Shown here: one piece after another, positions 27,908 to 39,574 of the stretch
How positions within the stretch are numbered: position 1 is the first letter of the stretch
Layout of the letters: each line of letters opens with the position of its first letter
Source: an uncultured Opitutales bacterium
GTDB lineage: Bacteria > Verrucomicrobiota > Verrucomicrobiia > Opitutales > Seribacteraceae
NCBI GenBank assembly: GCA_943787575.1
Contig: CALSMY010000007.1
Span: forward strand, 1-64,000
Direction of reading: 5' to 3'
DNA: 64,000 nucleotides
The notes under the pieces: model-generated
The model's database searches: none
Told to the model about the DNA's origin: nothing
The model's input: the letters and a program-made list of their open reading frames with translations, nothing else
Translations under genes and position numbers: made by a program

Positions 27908-29671
27908 ATGAAATTGAAATTACTGTTTTTACTAACTGCCTTTGTGTTGACAGCACCTTTGTACTCACGATTGATCGCCGCTGCTTCCTCAGAGCAATTG
28001 CCTAAATCAAGACCTTATGCTTGGACAACCGACCACCTGCAAATTGGGGTACGTTGGCAACCTTTTGGGCTTCCCGGATGCGAACTTTACGATGCTAATC
28101 GTCCACTGATATCCAAGCACAGTAGTTATGCCCAGTTTTGGGTAAGTTGGAATGCTGTAGAACCAGATGAAAAGAACACGGATTACAAGAATCATATGTC
28201 CGGTCATTTACAGTCGATCGAGAACGCCGTCAATTTGTGCATAGAGCGTGGGGTGAAGGTTGAATTTGTGATGTGGCATACACCAAGGTGGGCATCGGTT
28301 TCTGGAAACGCTGGACCTTGGCGTCCCAAAACAGGTCTGCACGCCGAGTTTGTGACCCGAATGGCTGAGCATTTCAAAGGTCGTGTGGACGCCTATCAAC
28401 TCTACCACGAAGTAAACCTACAAGGGATGATGAAAGAGGCAGATTCCCGTTTTATTATCGATGAAATTTTTAACAAAGGCGCAAAAGCTGTTCGCTCGGT
28501 CTACGATCGAGAACCGAGAATGCCAGTAATAATTTCCACCTCGGGAACTTCTCCTTGTGAGGGATGCGGATCTCTCGCTGGATTAAAGGGAAAAGGTGCA
28601 GTAGCCGTGGATGATTACTACGATCAGCAAATTGCCTCTACCGAAATGATGAATGGAGTTGATGCCCTAAACATGAATGTATCCGACCATTTTAACGGAT
28701 ACGGGATGATGGATGGACAAATTATTCCCCATGTTTGGGGTCAATATGATTTGGTGCGGAGCAAATTGGATGCTGCCAATTTACATTCCAAAAAAATCCT
28801 CTCTTCTGAATCCTGGATAGTCTGGGATGGTTCGGGCAACAATCATGACGTCAATGCTGACGGAGTAAAAGACGAGAAAGATTCTTTCGATAAAACGGTG
28901 ACCATCTTTGGAAAATTATTGGAAAGAGGATTAAATACGATGAACATGCCATGGTGTGACAATTCAAGTAGATGGTCTATGGGATTAGTCAAGCGAGTGG
29001 ATTACAATGGTAGGATCAAGCAATTAAAACCCAAATGGGTTGTTCCTGCCAATGATGGAGGACCAGGTATTGTAACCCGTAAAATCAATTTAAGAGGCTC
29101 CTCCGATGATACAATTGTACCCCTGGAAATGCCCTCAAGTGGTCTCCCATTTACCGAAGAAAACTACATCAATCCAGGGGACCCCAACCACTTGCATTAC
29201 TATGCCTGGCGTTGGTATTCCCAAATATCTGGAGGTTCTGACGAAGTGATTCGCCATGCAATGGCTGGGGAGCAGGGAAATGATATCACTGTTCTTGGAA
29301 TTGGCATGACTGGGCAGGAACAGTACCGAATTTCTTCTTACAACCGCTCCAAGAAATCCTTCACCGTGCTTATTTATTCTGGAGGGGCTAATGGAAAAGG
29401 ATGGGCAAATGTTTCAATACCTTCAACCATTCAAGATGGAAAGTATTACAACAACGAGCATTCAAAGATAGACTTTCGTGGAGAAGGTATAAAGAACGCA
29501 CGAAAATATTCTACAAGAATTATAACCAAGGAAATAAGTCGTGTAGATGGGAGCGATCAGAATGTCAAAGAGGTTGAACTTAGAAAGCAAGTGGTCAGAG
29601 AAGGAAAACTTACGGCCCGTGTCGATGGGATGAACAAATTTACTACCATCGAATTCTCACCCATCCGTTAA
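27908..29671 (+). CDS. Secreted glycoside hydrolase, (beta/alpha)8 type, possibly GH39-like
   Basis: The 587-residue product starts at ATG 27908 with a signal peptide (LLFLLTAFVLTAPLYS). A TIM-barrel catalytic region follows, with VEFVMWHTPRWAS near residue 125, the probable acid/base glutamate in AYQLYHEVNLQG, and a candidate nucleophile in ILSSESWIVWDGSG. After this comes a calcium-loop-like NHDVNADGVKDEKDSF segment. The C-terminal 120 residues look like a beta-rich accessory domain. The layout resembles clan GH-A glycosidases such as GH39, but family and substrate are not certain. It overlaps the next convergent gene by four bases. Confidence 0.65.
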   Translation: MKLKLLFLLTAFVLTAPLYSRLIAAASSEQLPKSRPYAWTTDHLQIGVRWQPFGLPGCELYDANRPLISKHSSYAQFWVSWNAVEPDEKNTDYKNHMSGHLQSIENAVNLCIERGVKVEFVMWHTPRWASVSGNAGPWRPKTGLHAEFVTRMAEHFKGRVDAYQLYHEVNLQGMMKEADSRFIIDEIFNKGAKAVRSVYDREPRMPVIISTSGTSPCEGCGSLAGLKGKGAVAVDDYYDQQIASTEMMNGVDALNMNVSDHFNGYGMMDGQIIPHVWGQYDLVRSKLDAANLHSKKILSSESWIVWDGSGNNHDVNADGVKDEKDSFDKTVTIFGKLLERGLNTMNMPWCDNSSRWSMGLVKRVDYNGRIKQLKPKWVVPANDGGPGIVTRKINLRGSSDDTIVPLEMPSSGLPFTEENYINPGDPNHLHYYAWRWYSQISGGSDEVIRHAMAGEQGNDITVLGIGMTGQEQYRISSYNRSKKSFTVLIYSGGANGKGWANVSIPSTIQDGKYYNNEHSKIDFRGEGIKNARKYSTRIITKEISRVDGSDQNVKEVELRKQVVREGKLTARVDGMNKFTTIEFSPIR

Positions 29672-30123
29672 AGATCGGTTATATTCTTATCTGCTTGTAA
29701 TATTTTTTTTGCATCCTGCAGTTCCTGTTCCCTCATAAAAATTTTGTGGGTCAGTAGTGCTTGCCTTGATTGCCGAGGTAGGCGATTTAGGACATTGGCC
29801 ACTACCAAGCAAACAGACAAACAAAGTAACGAAAACACAGAAGGGTCGTAGAGGTAAAGGAATACCAATGCCGATAACAGAAGAAAAAGTATCACGAGGA
29901 TTCGTACGCTAATGACCAACCGTTTGCAATTCTTCAAATATTGCATCACAGACCCACAAGTCACACAGTGTGGAATCTCCATGTTTTCGGAATAGGCACC
30001 ACCATCCAAATCAGCACGGGGTACAGTTGTCCATTTCCTCCGATAATCGGTAAAACCTGAACATATTGAACACCACGGTTCTTCTTTTTCCTCCTCGCTT
30101 AGGTCAACGATTTCATCTTCCAT
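29668..30123 (-). CDS. Zinc-ribbon membrane protein of unknown function
   Basis: The 151-residue protein from ATG 30123 has an acidic N-terminus, two CxxC pairs (CSIC near residue 18 and CVTC near 54) that probably bind zinc, two adjoining transmembrane helices (ISVRILVILFLLLSALVFLYLY and SLLCLSVCLVVANVL), and a polar C-terminal helix. The ATG at 30123 has an AGGG at -12 to -9; the ATG at 30183 has no such site. No family is recognised. Confidence 0.55.
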   Translation of the reverse strand: MEDEIVDLSEEEKEEPWCSICSGFTDYRRKWTTVPRADLDGGAYSENMEIPHCVTCGSVMQYLKNCKRLVISVRILVILFLLLSALVFLYLYDPSVFSLLCLSVCLVVANVLNRLPRQSRQALLTHKIFMREQELQDAKKILQADKNITDL

Positions 30124-30252
30124 TCGATTACCCTGTACAAGATGATTGAATTTCGCAAGACCATGACAATAAGGTACAATCATCCTATGTAAGAAGTTCT
30201 ATTTTATCCGTTTTACCTTGAAAGATACCTTATCCATCCTTTGAAAAATTAA

Positions 30253-31374
30253 ATGGCCTCCCCAGAAACAAAGGATGAACGAGATGGTAGAATGCTCTTA
30301 AATTCGGTTCCTGGAGTTGGTCCCATTACCCTTAGTCGTTTACTCGAAAATTTCCACAATGACCCATGGGAAATTCTCACTGCCAATGAATCCGAGCTCA
30401 AAAAAGTTAGGGGGGTAGGGGAACAAGCATCCGCAGCTATTTACAAAGCTCAATCATCTGGATGGTTGGATAAAGAAAAAGAAAAACTAGAAAAGATGGG
30501 TGGAGGTTTTCTCTTTGGTTCTGAGATTTCCCAATATTTAAAAGAACTTAGCGACCCACCAATCGGATTGTATTGCCTTGGAGAGATACCGATGATGCCC
30601 TGCATCTCAATAGTAGGCACTCGCATTCCGTCCATGTACGGAAAGAAAATGGCCCGAAAAATCGCCTCGGAATTGGCAGAATCTGGAATATGCATCGTTT
30701 CCGGAATGGCTAGGGGAGTAGATAGTGCTGCCCACGAAGGAGCTCTTGAAGCAGGTGGAAAAACACTCGCATTTCTGGGTAGCGGGCTTGATATCATCTA
30801 TCCACCGGAAAACCTCAACCTCTACCGAAAGATTCAAAATTCTGGAGCTGTTCTTTCAGAGTTCCCCTTAGGAAGAAGAGCGGATCGTCGTACATTTCCA
30901 ATGAGAAACCGTTTGGTTGCTGGAGTTTCTCTTGGGGTCTTAGTTATAGAATCCGCAAAAGCCGGAGGGAGTATGATTACGGCAAGATTTGCCGCAGAAC
31001 AGGGCAGAACGGTATTTGCACTTCCCGGAAGAGTAGACCAAGCAGAATCACAAGGATGCTTGGACCTGCTAAGAGATGGAGCAACTCTTGTTCGTAACTC
31101 TGCAGATATATTAGAAGAAGTGGAACCGATGCTCGATTTTGCTTCCTTATCATATCCAAGCAGTGATTTATCTGTTAATAAAAAAGACTATTCTTCACTT
31201 GATGATGACGAACAAGTAATCATGGAAAATTTAAAGGAGGGAGATGCTTTTACCGTCGATCATTTTCATCAAGTTACGCAATTAGCACTTCCCCAAATTA
31301 TGTCCACTTTGACCATGTTGGAAATTCGGGGATTAATTCAAAAGCGGACGGATGGCTCCTACGAAGCCACTTAA
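30253..31374 (+). CDS. dprA: DNA-processing protein DprA
   Basis: The 373-residue protein has an N-terminal helix-hairpin-helix region (LNSVPGVGPITLSRLLENF and VRGVGEQASAAIY), then the Rossmann-like DprA core: ISIVGTRIPSMYGKKMARKIA, GICIVSGMARGVDSAAHEGAL, FLGSGLDIIYPPEN, and SLGVLVIESAKAGGSMITARFAAEQGR. A C-terminal winged-helix domain covers about 305-370. DprA loads RecA onto incoming single-stranded DNA during natural transformation. No other competence gene is nearby. Confidence 0.95.
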   Translation: MASPETKDERDGRMLLNSVPGVGPITLSRLLENFHNDPWEILTANESELKKVRGVGEQASAAIYKAQSSGWLDKEKEKLEKMGGGFLFGSEISQYLKELSDPPIGLYCLGEIPMMPCISIVGTRIPSMYGKKMARKIASELAESGICIVSGMARGVDSAAHEGALEAGGKTLAFLGSGLDIIYPPENLNLYRKIQNSGAVLSEFPLGRRADRRTFPMRNRLVAGVSLGVLVIESAKAGGSMITARFAAEQGRTVFALPGRVDQAESQGCLDLLRDGATLVRNSADILEEVEPMLDFASLSYPSSDLSVNKKDYSSLDDDEQVIMENLKEGDAFTVDHFHQVTQLALPQIMSTLTMLEIRGLIQKRTDGSYEAT

Positions 31375-31414
31375 TTTTCACTTCTTCAAAAACTTTGTAT
31401 TTGTATGGTTGCCT

Positions 31415-31440
31415 TTGCCAAAATTGCGCCCTTGTATGAT
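31415..31440 (+). promoter_or_regulatory. Candidate promoter of the thiamin operon
   Basis: A TATGAT at 31435-31440 sits about ten bases before the start of the riboswitch aptamer, where a -10 box would be expected. The only TTG-type -35 candidate, TTGCCA at 31415-31420, has a short 14-base spacer, so only the -10 element is suggested with some weight. Confidence 0.35.
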
Positions 31441-31449
31441 TGATAGTTT

Positions 31450-31538
31450 AGGGGAGCCCGGGGATGATGGGCTGAGAAGTTGGATCCATTCCGCCAACGA
31501 CCCTCCGAACCTGATGCGTTTTGCGCCGTAGGGAAAAC
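31450..31538 (+). promoter_or_regulatory. TPP riboswitch (THI element)
   Basis: The aptamer signature is complete: GGGGAGCCC at 31451, the GCTGAGA of the J2/3 thi-box at about 31480, and the block GACCCTCCGAACCTGATG at about 31499-31515, ending in GCGCCGTAGGGAAAAC. It lies 64 bases before thiC. TPP binding represses thiamin genes. No intrinsic terminator follows. A small hairpin, GAATGT (31578-31583) with ACATTC (31594-31599), ends three bases before the thiC ATG, so control of translation initiation is more likely than attenuation (inference). Confidence 0.95.
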
Positions 31539-31590
31539 TTTTTCTTTAATCGCTTAAAGAGAAGGCCCTTCGACAACGAATGTATCTTAA

Positions 31591-33733
<2,143 letters not shown>

Positions 33734-33734
<1 letters not shown>

Positions 33735-34393
33735 TGGAGCACCCTTTAGCCATATTAATTTCCGCCGCATCCCTGAGGGATGGAGAGGCAGGTATTATAT
33801 CGGATTTGTTTGAAGTGGGCTTGCAGAGGTTTCACCTTCGCAAACCAGATTCCACAGCATCCGAAGTAGCAAAACTCTTAGGTCAAATTCCCGATATTTA
33901 TCATGGCCGGATTGTCCTTCATCGCTTTCCTGAGTTAATCAAAGATTTTTCACTTTGTGGATACCATCATTACTCAAAAGAAAAACTGGTCGAAACGAGC
34001 GGGACGATTAGTCGTTCGCTCCATAAACTTGATGAGCTTAAAAATTTAAATGAACCATTAGATTATTGCTTCTTTGGTCCAGTTTATGAATCAATTTCTA
34101 AAAAAGGATATATACCCAAGGTTTCCCTACCCGAATTGGGTGGTCTTCTTTACAACTTAAAGAAGGAAAGTTCTAAAAAACCATTAATTTATGCCCTCGG
34201 TGGAGTAAGAAGGCGCAAAATACCTGAACTTTTTAACCTTGGATTTGATGGTGTAACTTTGCTTGGATCGATTTGGGGAAAAAAGGACCCGGTGGCTGCA
34301 TTTGAACGATATCAATTCATTGAACGTAGCGTTTGGGCAAAAAAGGAAAAAGAAAAAGGAATCCTAAAAAGGTTACTTGGTAAAGAAGATTGA
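33734..34393 (+). CDS. ThiE/TenI-like protein (second thiamin-phosphate-synthase paralogue)
   Basis: The 219-residue barrel protein resembles the ThiE2/TenI group seen in Bacteroidetes thiamin operons: LFEVGLQRFHLRKPDSTASEVAKLL, IPDIYHGRIVLHRFPEL, DYCFFGPVYESISKKGY, and ALGGVRRRKIPELFNLGFDGVTLLGSIW. It lacks the NDH motif of the neighbouring ThiE, so it may act as a TenI-type thiazole tautomerase rather than a synthase. It carries an unusually long lysine-rich tail. Its stop precedes the next thiE by 10 bases. Confidence 0.78.
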
Positions 34394-34403
34394 TTGTGTG
34401 CCG

Positions 34404-35039
34404 ATGAACAATTCAATCATGTGCCTAACCCGAGATGCCCCTGAGTATTCCCACGACCAACAAGTAAATGACTTTATCCAAGGAGGGGCACAATTCATTC
34501 AGTTACGATCCAAATCTCTTTCAAATGAAATATTGTACCAACAGGCAAACAAGGCGGTGACTTACGCCAAGGCATACGGGACTAAACTTATTATAAACGA
34601 CCATATTGAACTGACTCGAAAAGTGGATGCTCACGGAGTGCACCTTGGTGCCAACGATGGAACGATAGCTAATGCCAGAAGAATTCTCCCGTCCGGAAAA
34701 ATTATTGGAAAAACTGTACATTCGATCGAAGAAGCTTTATCCGCCCAAAAAGATAAACCTGACTATGTCGGTTTGGGTCCTTACCGAATCTCCTCCACCA
34801 AAAAAGATCTCCAGCCTGTTTTATCTAATTATCAATTTCAACAGATTGTGAAAATCTTAGACCCAATACCCGTCTATTTGATTGGTGGTTTGTCCAAAGA
34901 TGATTTCCCATTGATCGAATCCCTTGGTGTTCAAGGACTCGCCTTATGCTCGGCTTTATTTTCCGGTAAAAACCTACAGGAGCAGACAAGGTTGACAGTT
35001 GATAAAAGCCGAGCCTATTCCCGCCTTACCACTTACTAG
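34404..35039 (+). CDS. thiE: Thiamin-phosphate synthase
   Basis: The 211-residue TIM-barrel protein from ATG 34404 carries ThiE motifs: FIQLRSKSLSNEILYQQA, LIINDHIELTRKVDAHGVHLGANDG, GKTVHSIEEA, YVGLGPYRISSTKKDL and the phosphate-loop YLIGGLSKDDFPL. It joins HMP-PP and thiazole phosphate to thiamin phosphate. A TTG start 27 bases upstream would overlap the preceding gene and add an unlikely tail. It is followed after 6 bases by thiG. Confidence 0.92.
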   Translation: MNNSIMCLTRDAPEYSHDQQVNDFIQGGAQFIQLRSKSLSNEILYQQANKAVTYAKAYGTKLIINDHIELTRKVDAHGVHLGANDGTIANARRILPSGKIIGKTVHSIEEALSAQKDKPDYVGLGPYRISSTKKDLQPVLSNYQFQQIVKILDPIPVYLIGGLSKDDFPLIESLGVQGLALCSALFSGKNLQEQTRLTVDKSRAYSRLTTY

Positions 35040-35045
35040 TTTGTT

Positions 35046-35819
35046 ATGAAAACAGACCCTTTGGAAATTGCTGGTGTTACATTTACTTCTCGACTGTTTG
35101 TAGGAACTGGTAAGTTTTCATCCGGTCAAGTTCTCCAAGAAACGGTAAGATCCAGCAAATCAGAACTGGTCACCGTAGCAATGAAGCGTGCTAATCCACG
35201 GGGTCTAGAAGATTCAATTCTTGATTATTTATCAGATAAAAACATCAGAATCCTTCCAAATACCTCAGGTGTAAGGAATGCCAAGGAAGCTGTATTTGTG
35301 GCTCAAATGGCAAGAGAGGCCCTTAATACTAACTGGTTAAAACTCGAGATTCATCCCGATCCGAAATACCTCATGCCTGACCCCATTGAAACTCTCTTAG
35401 CTACTGAACAGCTAGCCAAGGAAGGGTTTGTTGTCTTGCCTTACTGCCACGCAGATCCCGTGCTTTGTAAAAGACTTGAAGATGCGGGTGCCTCAGCTGT
35501 TATGCCCCTGGGATCACCCATAGGAAGTAATCGCGGACTGGAAAGTCGGGAGTTTTTGCGGATTATCATCGAACAGTCAGATCTCCCAGTAGTAGTGGAT
35601 GCAGGCATAGGTGCCCCTTCACATGCAGCCGAAGCCTTAGAGATGGGTGCCTCAGCTGTATTAGTAAATACCGCATTGGCGGCTGCCCAAGACCCCTCCC
35701 AAATGGGGATTGCCTTCAGGAAATCGGTGGATGCTGGAAGGCTTGCTTATCTCGCTGGCCTGGGTGGGGAATCTCGCACAGCTCAAGCAACCTCACCGCT
35801 CACAAGCTTTTTAGACTAA
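35046..35819 (+). CDS. thiG: Thiazole synthase
   Basis: The 257-residue barrel protein has ThiG motifs [70 protein letters not shown] and the C-terminal [28 protein letters not shown]. The catalytic lysine is in WLKLEI. It condenses DXP, ThiS thiocarboxylate and dehydroglycine into the thiazole ring. ThiH follows after 7 bases. Confidence 0.96.
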   Translation: MKTDPLEIAGVTFTSRLFVGTGKFSSGQVLQETVRSSKSELVTVAMKRANPRGLEDSILDYLSDKNIRILPNTSGVRNAKEAVFVAQMAREALNTNWLKLEIHPDPKYLMPDPIETLLATEQLAKEGFVVLPYCHADPVLCKRLEDAGASAVMPLGSPIGSNRGLESREFLRIIIEQSDLPVVVDAGIGAPSHAAEALEMGASAVLVNTALAAAQDPSQMGIAFRKSVDAGRLAYLAGLGGESRTAQATSPLTSFLD

Positions 35820-35826
35820 ACTTTTC

Positions 35827-37029
35827 GTGGCTAAACACTCCTCTTTTTCACACTTTTTAAAAGGGCAAGACTGGTCCACTCATTCCTCGGGCCTCCAGCA
35901 AATTGGCCCCCAGCAAATTGAATTTGCACTCAAACGGCAAGGGCAGGGCGGAATTGATGATTTAAGAGCTCTACTTTCTCCACTGGCTGGCGAAAAATAC
36001 CTCGAAGATATGGCCAAGCTTAGTCATTCCCTTACCCGAAAGAGGTTTGGCCAGGCAATTCGACTGTTCGCCCCCATGTATCTGTCGAATGAATGCAACA
36101 ATGTTTGCGACTATTGCGGGTTTAGTATGCATAATAAGATTGCCCGCAAAACACTGACAGATTTAGAAATTCTGCGGGAGGCCGGAATTCTCAAGAAACG
36201 AGGTTTTGATCATGTTTTGCTTGTAACTGGAGAATCAAACCAACAGGTGGGTATGAATTACCTATCCCATGCAATTGACCTGCTTCGTCCGCACTTTGCT
36301 AACCTCTCCATCGAAGTACAACCTTTGAGTTTAGGTAATTATTCTTCCCTCATTGAACATGGTATCCATGCGGTCATGGTTTATCAGGAAACCTACAATC
36401 AGGAAAGCTACTCCAGGCATCACCTTAAGGGAAAGAAAACAAATTTTGAATGGCGGCTTGATACTGCTGACCGCCTGGGGCAAGCAGGCGTAAATAAAAT
36501 CGGATTGGGTTGTCTTTTTGGTCTTACGGAGGACTGGAGGGTGGATGCTTTTTATGCAGGCATGCACTTGGACTATTTAGAAAGGCGCTATTGGCAGACC
36601 AGTTATTCGATGTCATTCCCAAGAATACGTCCCTATGAAGGAGATAATATTGTGGCAGTCGACTTAAAAGATCGAGATCTCGTTCAGTTGCTCTGTGCCT
36701 TTCGTATATTTAACCACGAATTGGAAATTACTCTATCCACCCGGGAAAGCCAACAACTCAGGGAGAATCTTCTCCCATTAGGTGTCACAACTATGAGTGC
36801 GGGTTCGAAAACCAATCCAGGTGGCTATGCAGAAGAGTCGCAATCCCTTGAACAGTTCTCCATTTCAGACGAAAGGTCTCCAAGAGAAGTCTCAGCCATG
36901 CTAAAGTCCAAGGGTTATGACCCTGTATGGAAAGATTGGGACTCTTCCTATGATAAGCCTCGGATGACTAATGTTGATTCCACCGGCTTACAACAAGCAA
37001 ACTCCCCTCAGGTTGCAGCTTCTTTCTAG
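35827..37029 (+). CDS. thiH: 2-iminoacetate synthase (radical SAM)
   Basis: The 400-residue radical SAM protein has the CX3CX2C cluster motif in SNECNNVCDYCGFSMHNK and ThiH features MVYQETYNQESYSRHHLKGKK, GLGCLFGLTEDWRVDAF and SAGSKTNPGGYAEES. It cleaves tyrosine to dehydroglycine for ThiG. The presence of ThiH rather than ThiO implies an oxygen-sensitive, anaerobe-type branch. The start is GTG at 35827. Confidence 0.95.
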   Translation: MAKHSSFSHFLKGQDWSTHSSGLQQIGPQQIEFALKRQGQGGIDDLRALLSPLAGEKYLEDMAKLSHSLTRKRFGQAIRLFAPMYLSNECNNVCDYCGFSMHNKIARKTLTDLEILREAGILKKRGFDHVLLVTGESNQQVGMNYLSHAIDLLRPHFANLSIEVQPLSLGNYSSLIEHGIHAVMVYQETYNQESYSRHHLKGKKTNFEWRLDTADRLGQAGVNKIGLGCLFGLTEDWRVDAFYAGMHLDYLERRYWQTSYSMSFPRIRPYEGDNIVAVDLKDRDLVQLLCAFRIFNHELEITLSTRESQQLRENLLPLGVTTMSAGSKTNPGGYAEESQSLEQFSISDERSPREVSAMLKSKGYDPVWKDWDSSYDKPRMTNVDSTGLQQANSPQVAASF

Positions 37030-37044
37030 CAGAAATTAGTAAAC

Positions 37045-38189
37045 ATGACGGAATTAAATGAAGGCGAAGTTGAGCAGTATAGTAGGCACCTTTCTCTGCA
37101 GGACTTCGGTTTAGAAAGCCAAATTAAACTAAAAAATTCGTCGGTTTTGGTTATAGGGGCGGGTGGATTGGGTTGCCCTGTCCTCCAATACTTAGTCGCT
37201 GCTGGTGTGGGCAAAATTGGCATTGTAGATAACGATGTGATTGAATCTTCCAATCTGCAAAGGCAAATTCTATTCGACCATGATGACATTGGTTCTCCAA
37301 AAGCCAAGGTAGCGGCTGCCAAGCTTACCCGCTTAAACCCATTCATTAAAATTCATCCCATTATTGAACGATTAAAGAAGGAAAATGCTGAATTCTTATT
37401 CGTGGTTATGATTTAATTGTGGATGGTACAGATAATTTCTCGAGCCGTTACCTGATTAATGATGCATGTATCCTTTTTGAAAAACCTTTGATCCATGGAT
37501 CTATTCATTTATTCGAAGGTATGGTCAGCGTATTTAACTTTCAGGGTGGACCTACCTATCGTTGCCTCTTCCCTGAACAACCTGATTCCTCAAGCATTCC
37601 TTCTTGTGCCGAAGCTGGAGTACTTGGTGTTCTTCCCGGAATCATTGGATGTATGCAGGCAATGGAAGCCATCAAGGTGATCACTGGGCGAGGACAACCA
37701 TTATCTGGAAAAATACTAAGCTACAATTCTCTCTCTAACAGTACTCGTATCATTAATCTTCAAGCACTTCCCCAAAGCAGGGAAATTAAAGAACTTCCCG
37801 ATTCATGTGAACCATCATGTTCCGACTCGTCTCCAAAAATATGCCTGAATAAAAAAATTGTAGAGATTTCTGAGGATGAATTACGAGAAATGATGGCAAA
37901 GAAAAAAGATCTGCAAATATTGGATGTCCGAGAAGACTGGGAAAGGATGCAATCGAGAATCGATCCATCGCTACATCAACCCTTGGGCACCTTGGTTAAC
38001 TCGGTACCCGTTTCTCCATTAGATTGTTTAATCCCAGAAAAAGAGGTTGTTGTTTATTGTAAAGCGGGAGTTCGCAGCCGTATGGCTTGTGAAGCACTTC
38101 AATCGATTGGGTTTAATCATCTTTTTAATTTATCTCCGGGTATGGACGGTTGGATGAATATGTTTCCGGAATTAACTCATCGTGGATAA
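37045..38189 (+). CDS. thiF: ThiF/MoeB-type ThiS adenylyltransferase with rhodanese domain, one frameshift
   Basis: The N-terminal E1-like domain has QYSRHLSLQDFGLESQ, the nucleotide loop VLVIGAGGLGCPVLQYL, and IVDNDVIESSNLQRQ. The frame breaks at 37391-37400. Restoring one base gives IRGYDLIVDGTDNFSSRYL and continues to the catalytic-cysteine region CAEAGVLGVLPGIIG. A C-terminal rhodanese domain follows, with LQILDVREDWE and active-site VVVYCKAGVRS. The repaired length is about 381 residues. It adenylates ThiS, and the rhodanese cysteine may deliver the sulfur. The stop overlaps thiD by eight bases. Confidence 0.88.
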
Positions 38190-38940
38190 ATCCACACCCC
38201 AAAATATAGGCATCATTGGAGGAACAGATTCTTCGAGGGGTTCCGGTCTTTGTGCAGACGAAGAGACTATTTATGAACTGGGCGATAACCCCCTTGCGGT
38301 GATCAGTGCAATAACCCAGCAATGCAATTCATCCAAAATAAGAATTCATGCGGTTCCAGCCTTAGGCTTGGAAAGTCAATTAGATGGGCTACTTCAGGAA
38401 GAACCAGACGCGATCAAAATTGGTATGCTACCAGACGAATCATCCGTCAGAATGGTGGGAGAATTCTTAAATAAATCTTCCTGTAAAAAAGTGATCTTAG
38501 ATCCAGTTCAAATGACGAGCAATGGCCACTCCCTTATTACCGGTAAAGGGTGGGAATGCCTCATTAAGGATTTAATACCAAGGGTTAACCTGGTAACTCC
38601 AAACTTACAAGAAGCCCGTAAATTACTTACCATCAATGACTCGGAAAAAATAAGCCCTATTTCCCTGGTTAAAGAATGCTCAAAACTTGGGGCTCAATCG
38701 ATTCTTTTAAAAGGAGGACATGGTGGAGGAGGGGAGTCCACTGACCTATTGGTTGTGGGCAAGAACCCAGTAATCGAATACAAATGGGAAAGAATTACTG
38801 GAGGCACCGAAGTTCGAGGTACTGGATGTCGTCTTGCCTCAGCCATCTCGTGTAACTGGGCAAAGACAAATGATCTTCCCATCGCTGTCAAAGAAGCAGG
38901 CAAATACCTGCAAAAGTACATTCGCCAAAACGCCGCTTAG
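38182..38940 (+). CDS. thiD: Hydroxymethylpyrimidine/phosphomethylpyrimidine kinase
   Basis: The 252-residue ribokinase-fold enzyme begins GIIGGTDSSRGSGLCADEE (the ThiD start motif), with LDPVQMTSNGHSLI in the middle and anion-hole GTEVRGTGCRLASAISC at the end. It phosphorylates HMP-P to HMP-PP. Several positions of the classic ThiD motif differ (R for G in DSSGGAG), so the copy is somewhat divergent. It uses GTG at 38182 and ends the operon, convergent with ruvA with the stop codons overlapping. Confidence 0.87.
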   Translation: MDKSTPQNIGIIGGTDSSRGSGLCADEETIYELGDNPLAVISAITQQCNSSKIRIHAVPALGLESQLDGLLQEEPDAIKIGMLPDESSVRMVGEFLNKSSCKKVILDPVQMTSNGHSLITGKGWECLIKDLIPRVNLVTPNLQEARKLLTINDSEKISPISLVKECSKLGAQSILLKGGHGGGGESTDLLVVGKNPVIEYKWERITGGTEVRGTGCRLASAISCNWAKTNDLPIAVKEAGKYLQKYIRQNAA

Positions 38941-39569
38941 CGACCTAAAGCCTTACGGATTAGTTCTTCAGTTGTGCAATCTTTACCCAAGCCATCAGCT
39001 GCTCTACGAACTGCTTGGTCTGCGTCTGTAGCCTTGTAGCCCAAAGTGAGAAGGGCAGATACAGCATCTCCATAGATTCCTAAATCCTGAGAAAGTGAGG
39101 TTTCGTTGTCTACTGAAGTTGAACTAGGGGCACTTACTGCAGGAGAAGCGGTCGTTGTGCCCTTGGGCAGTACCTTGTCCTTTAATTCAACTACAATTCT
39201 TTCAGCAGTCTTCTTTCCTAATCCCTGTGCTTTGGAAAGCATACCCACATCTCCATGAGCGATTGAATTCTTAAGGGTCGGTAGGGAAAGGGAACCAAGA
39301 AGGTTTAAGGCAATTTTGGGACCGATACCCGAAACCTTGTCCACAATCATGCGGAAAAAATCACGGGATTCCCGATCAATAAAACCATACAATGTTTGAG
39401 AGTCCTCACGATAGGTTGCCTGCACATGCAATCTCACGGACTCGCCAAGTGCGGGTAATTTCTCGGAAGTCGTCAAGGGAACATGAATTTCATACCCCAT
39501 ACCGCCAGTTTGAATGACCGCCAAGTTCAATTGGCACTCGATTAGTTTACCTTCAATAAATGCAATCAT
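38937..39569 (-). CDS. ruvA: Holliday junction branch migration protein RuvA
   Basis: The 210-residue protein from ATG 39569 begins MIAFIEGKLIEC, with the OB-fold GMGYEIHVP, the two helix-hairpin-helix motifs VDKVSGIGPKIALNLLGSL and LSKAQGLGKKTAERIVVEL, and the C-terminal RuvB-contact domain DAVSALLTLGYKATDADQAV. RuvA tetramers bind Holliday junctions and recruit RuvB. An upstream in-frame start at 39638 would run through the intergenic region into dapB and is rejected. Confidence 0.95.
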   Translation of the reverse strand: MIAFIEGKLIECQLNLAVIQTGGMGYEIHVPLTTSEKLPALGESVRLHVQATYREDSQTLYGFIDRESRDFFRMIVDKVSGIGPKIALNLLGSLSLPTLKNSIAHGDVGMLSKAQGLGKKTAERIVVELKDKVLPKGTTTASPAVSAPSSTSVDNETSLSQDLGIYGDAVSALLTLGYKATDADQAVRRAADGLGKDCTTEELIRKALGR

Positions 39570-39574
39570 TTTTC

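Noticed and set aside
31543-31570. TTCTTTAA/TTAAAGAGAA hairpin as a riboswitch terminator
   Set aside because: No T-run follows the hairpin and the stem has a bulge, so it is not an intrinsic terminator.
37026-37346. 106-codon open frame antisense to thiF
   Set aside because: Mirror of the E1-like domain; no motif of its own.
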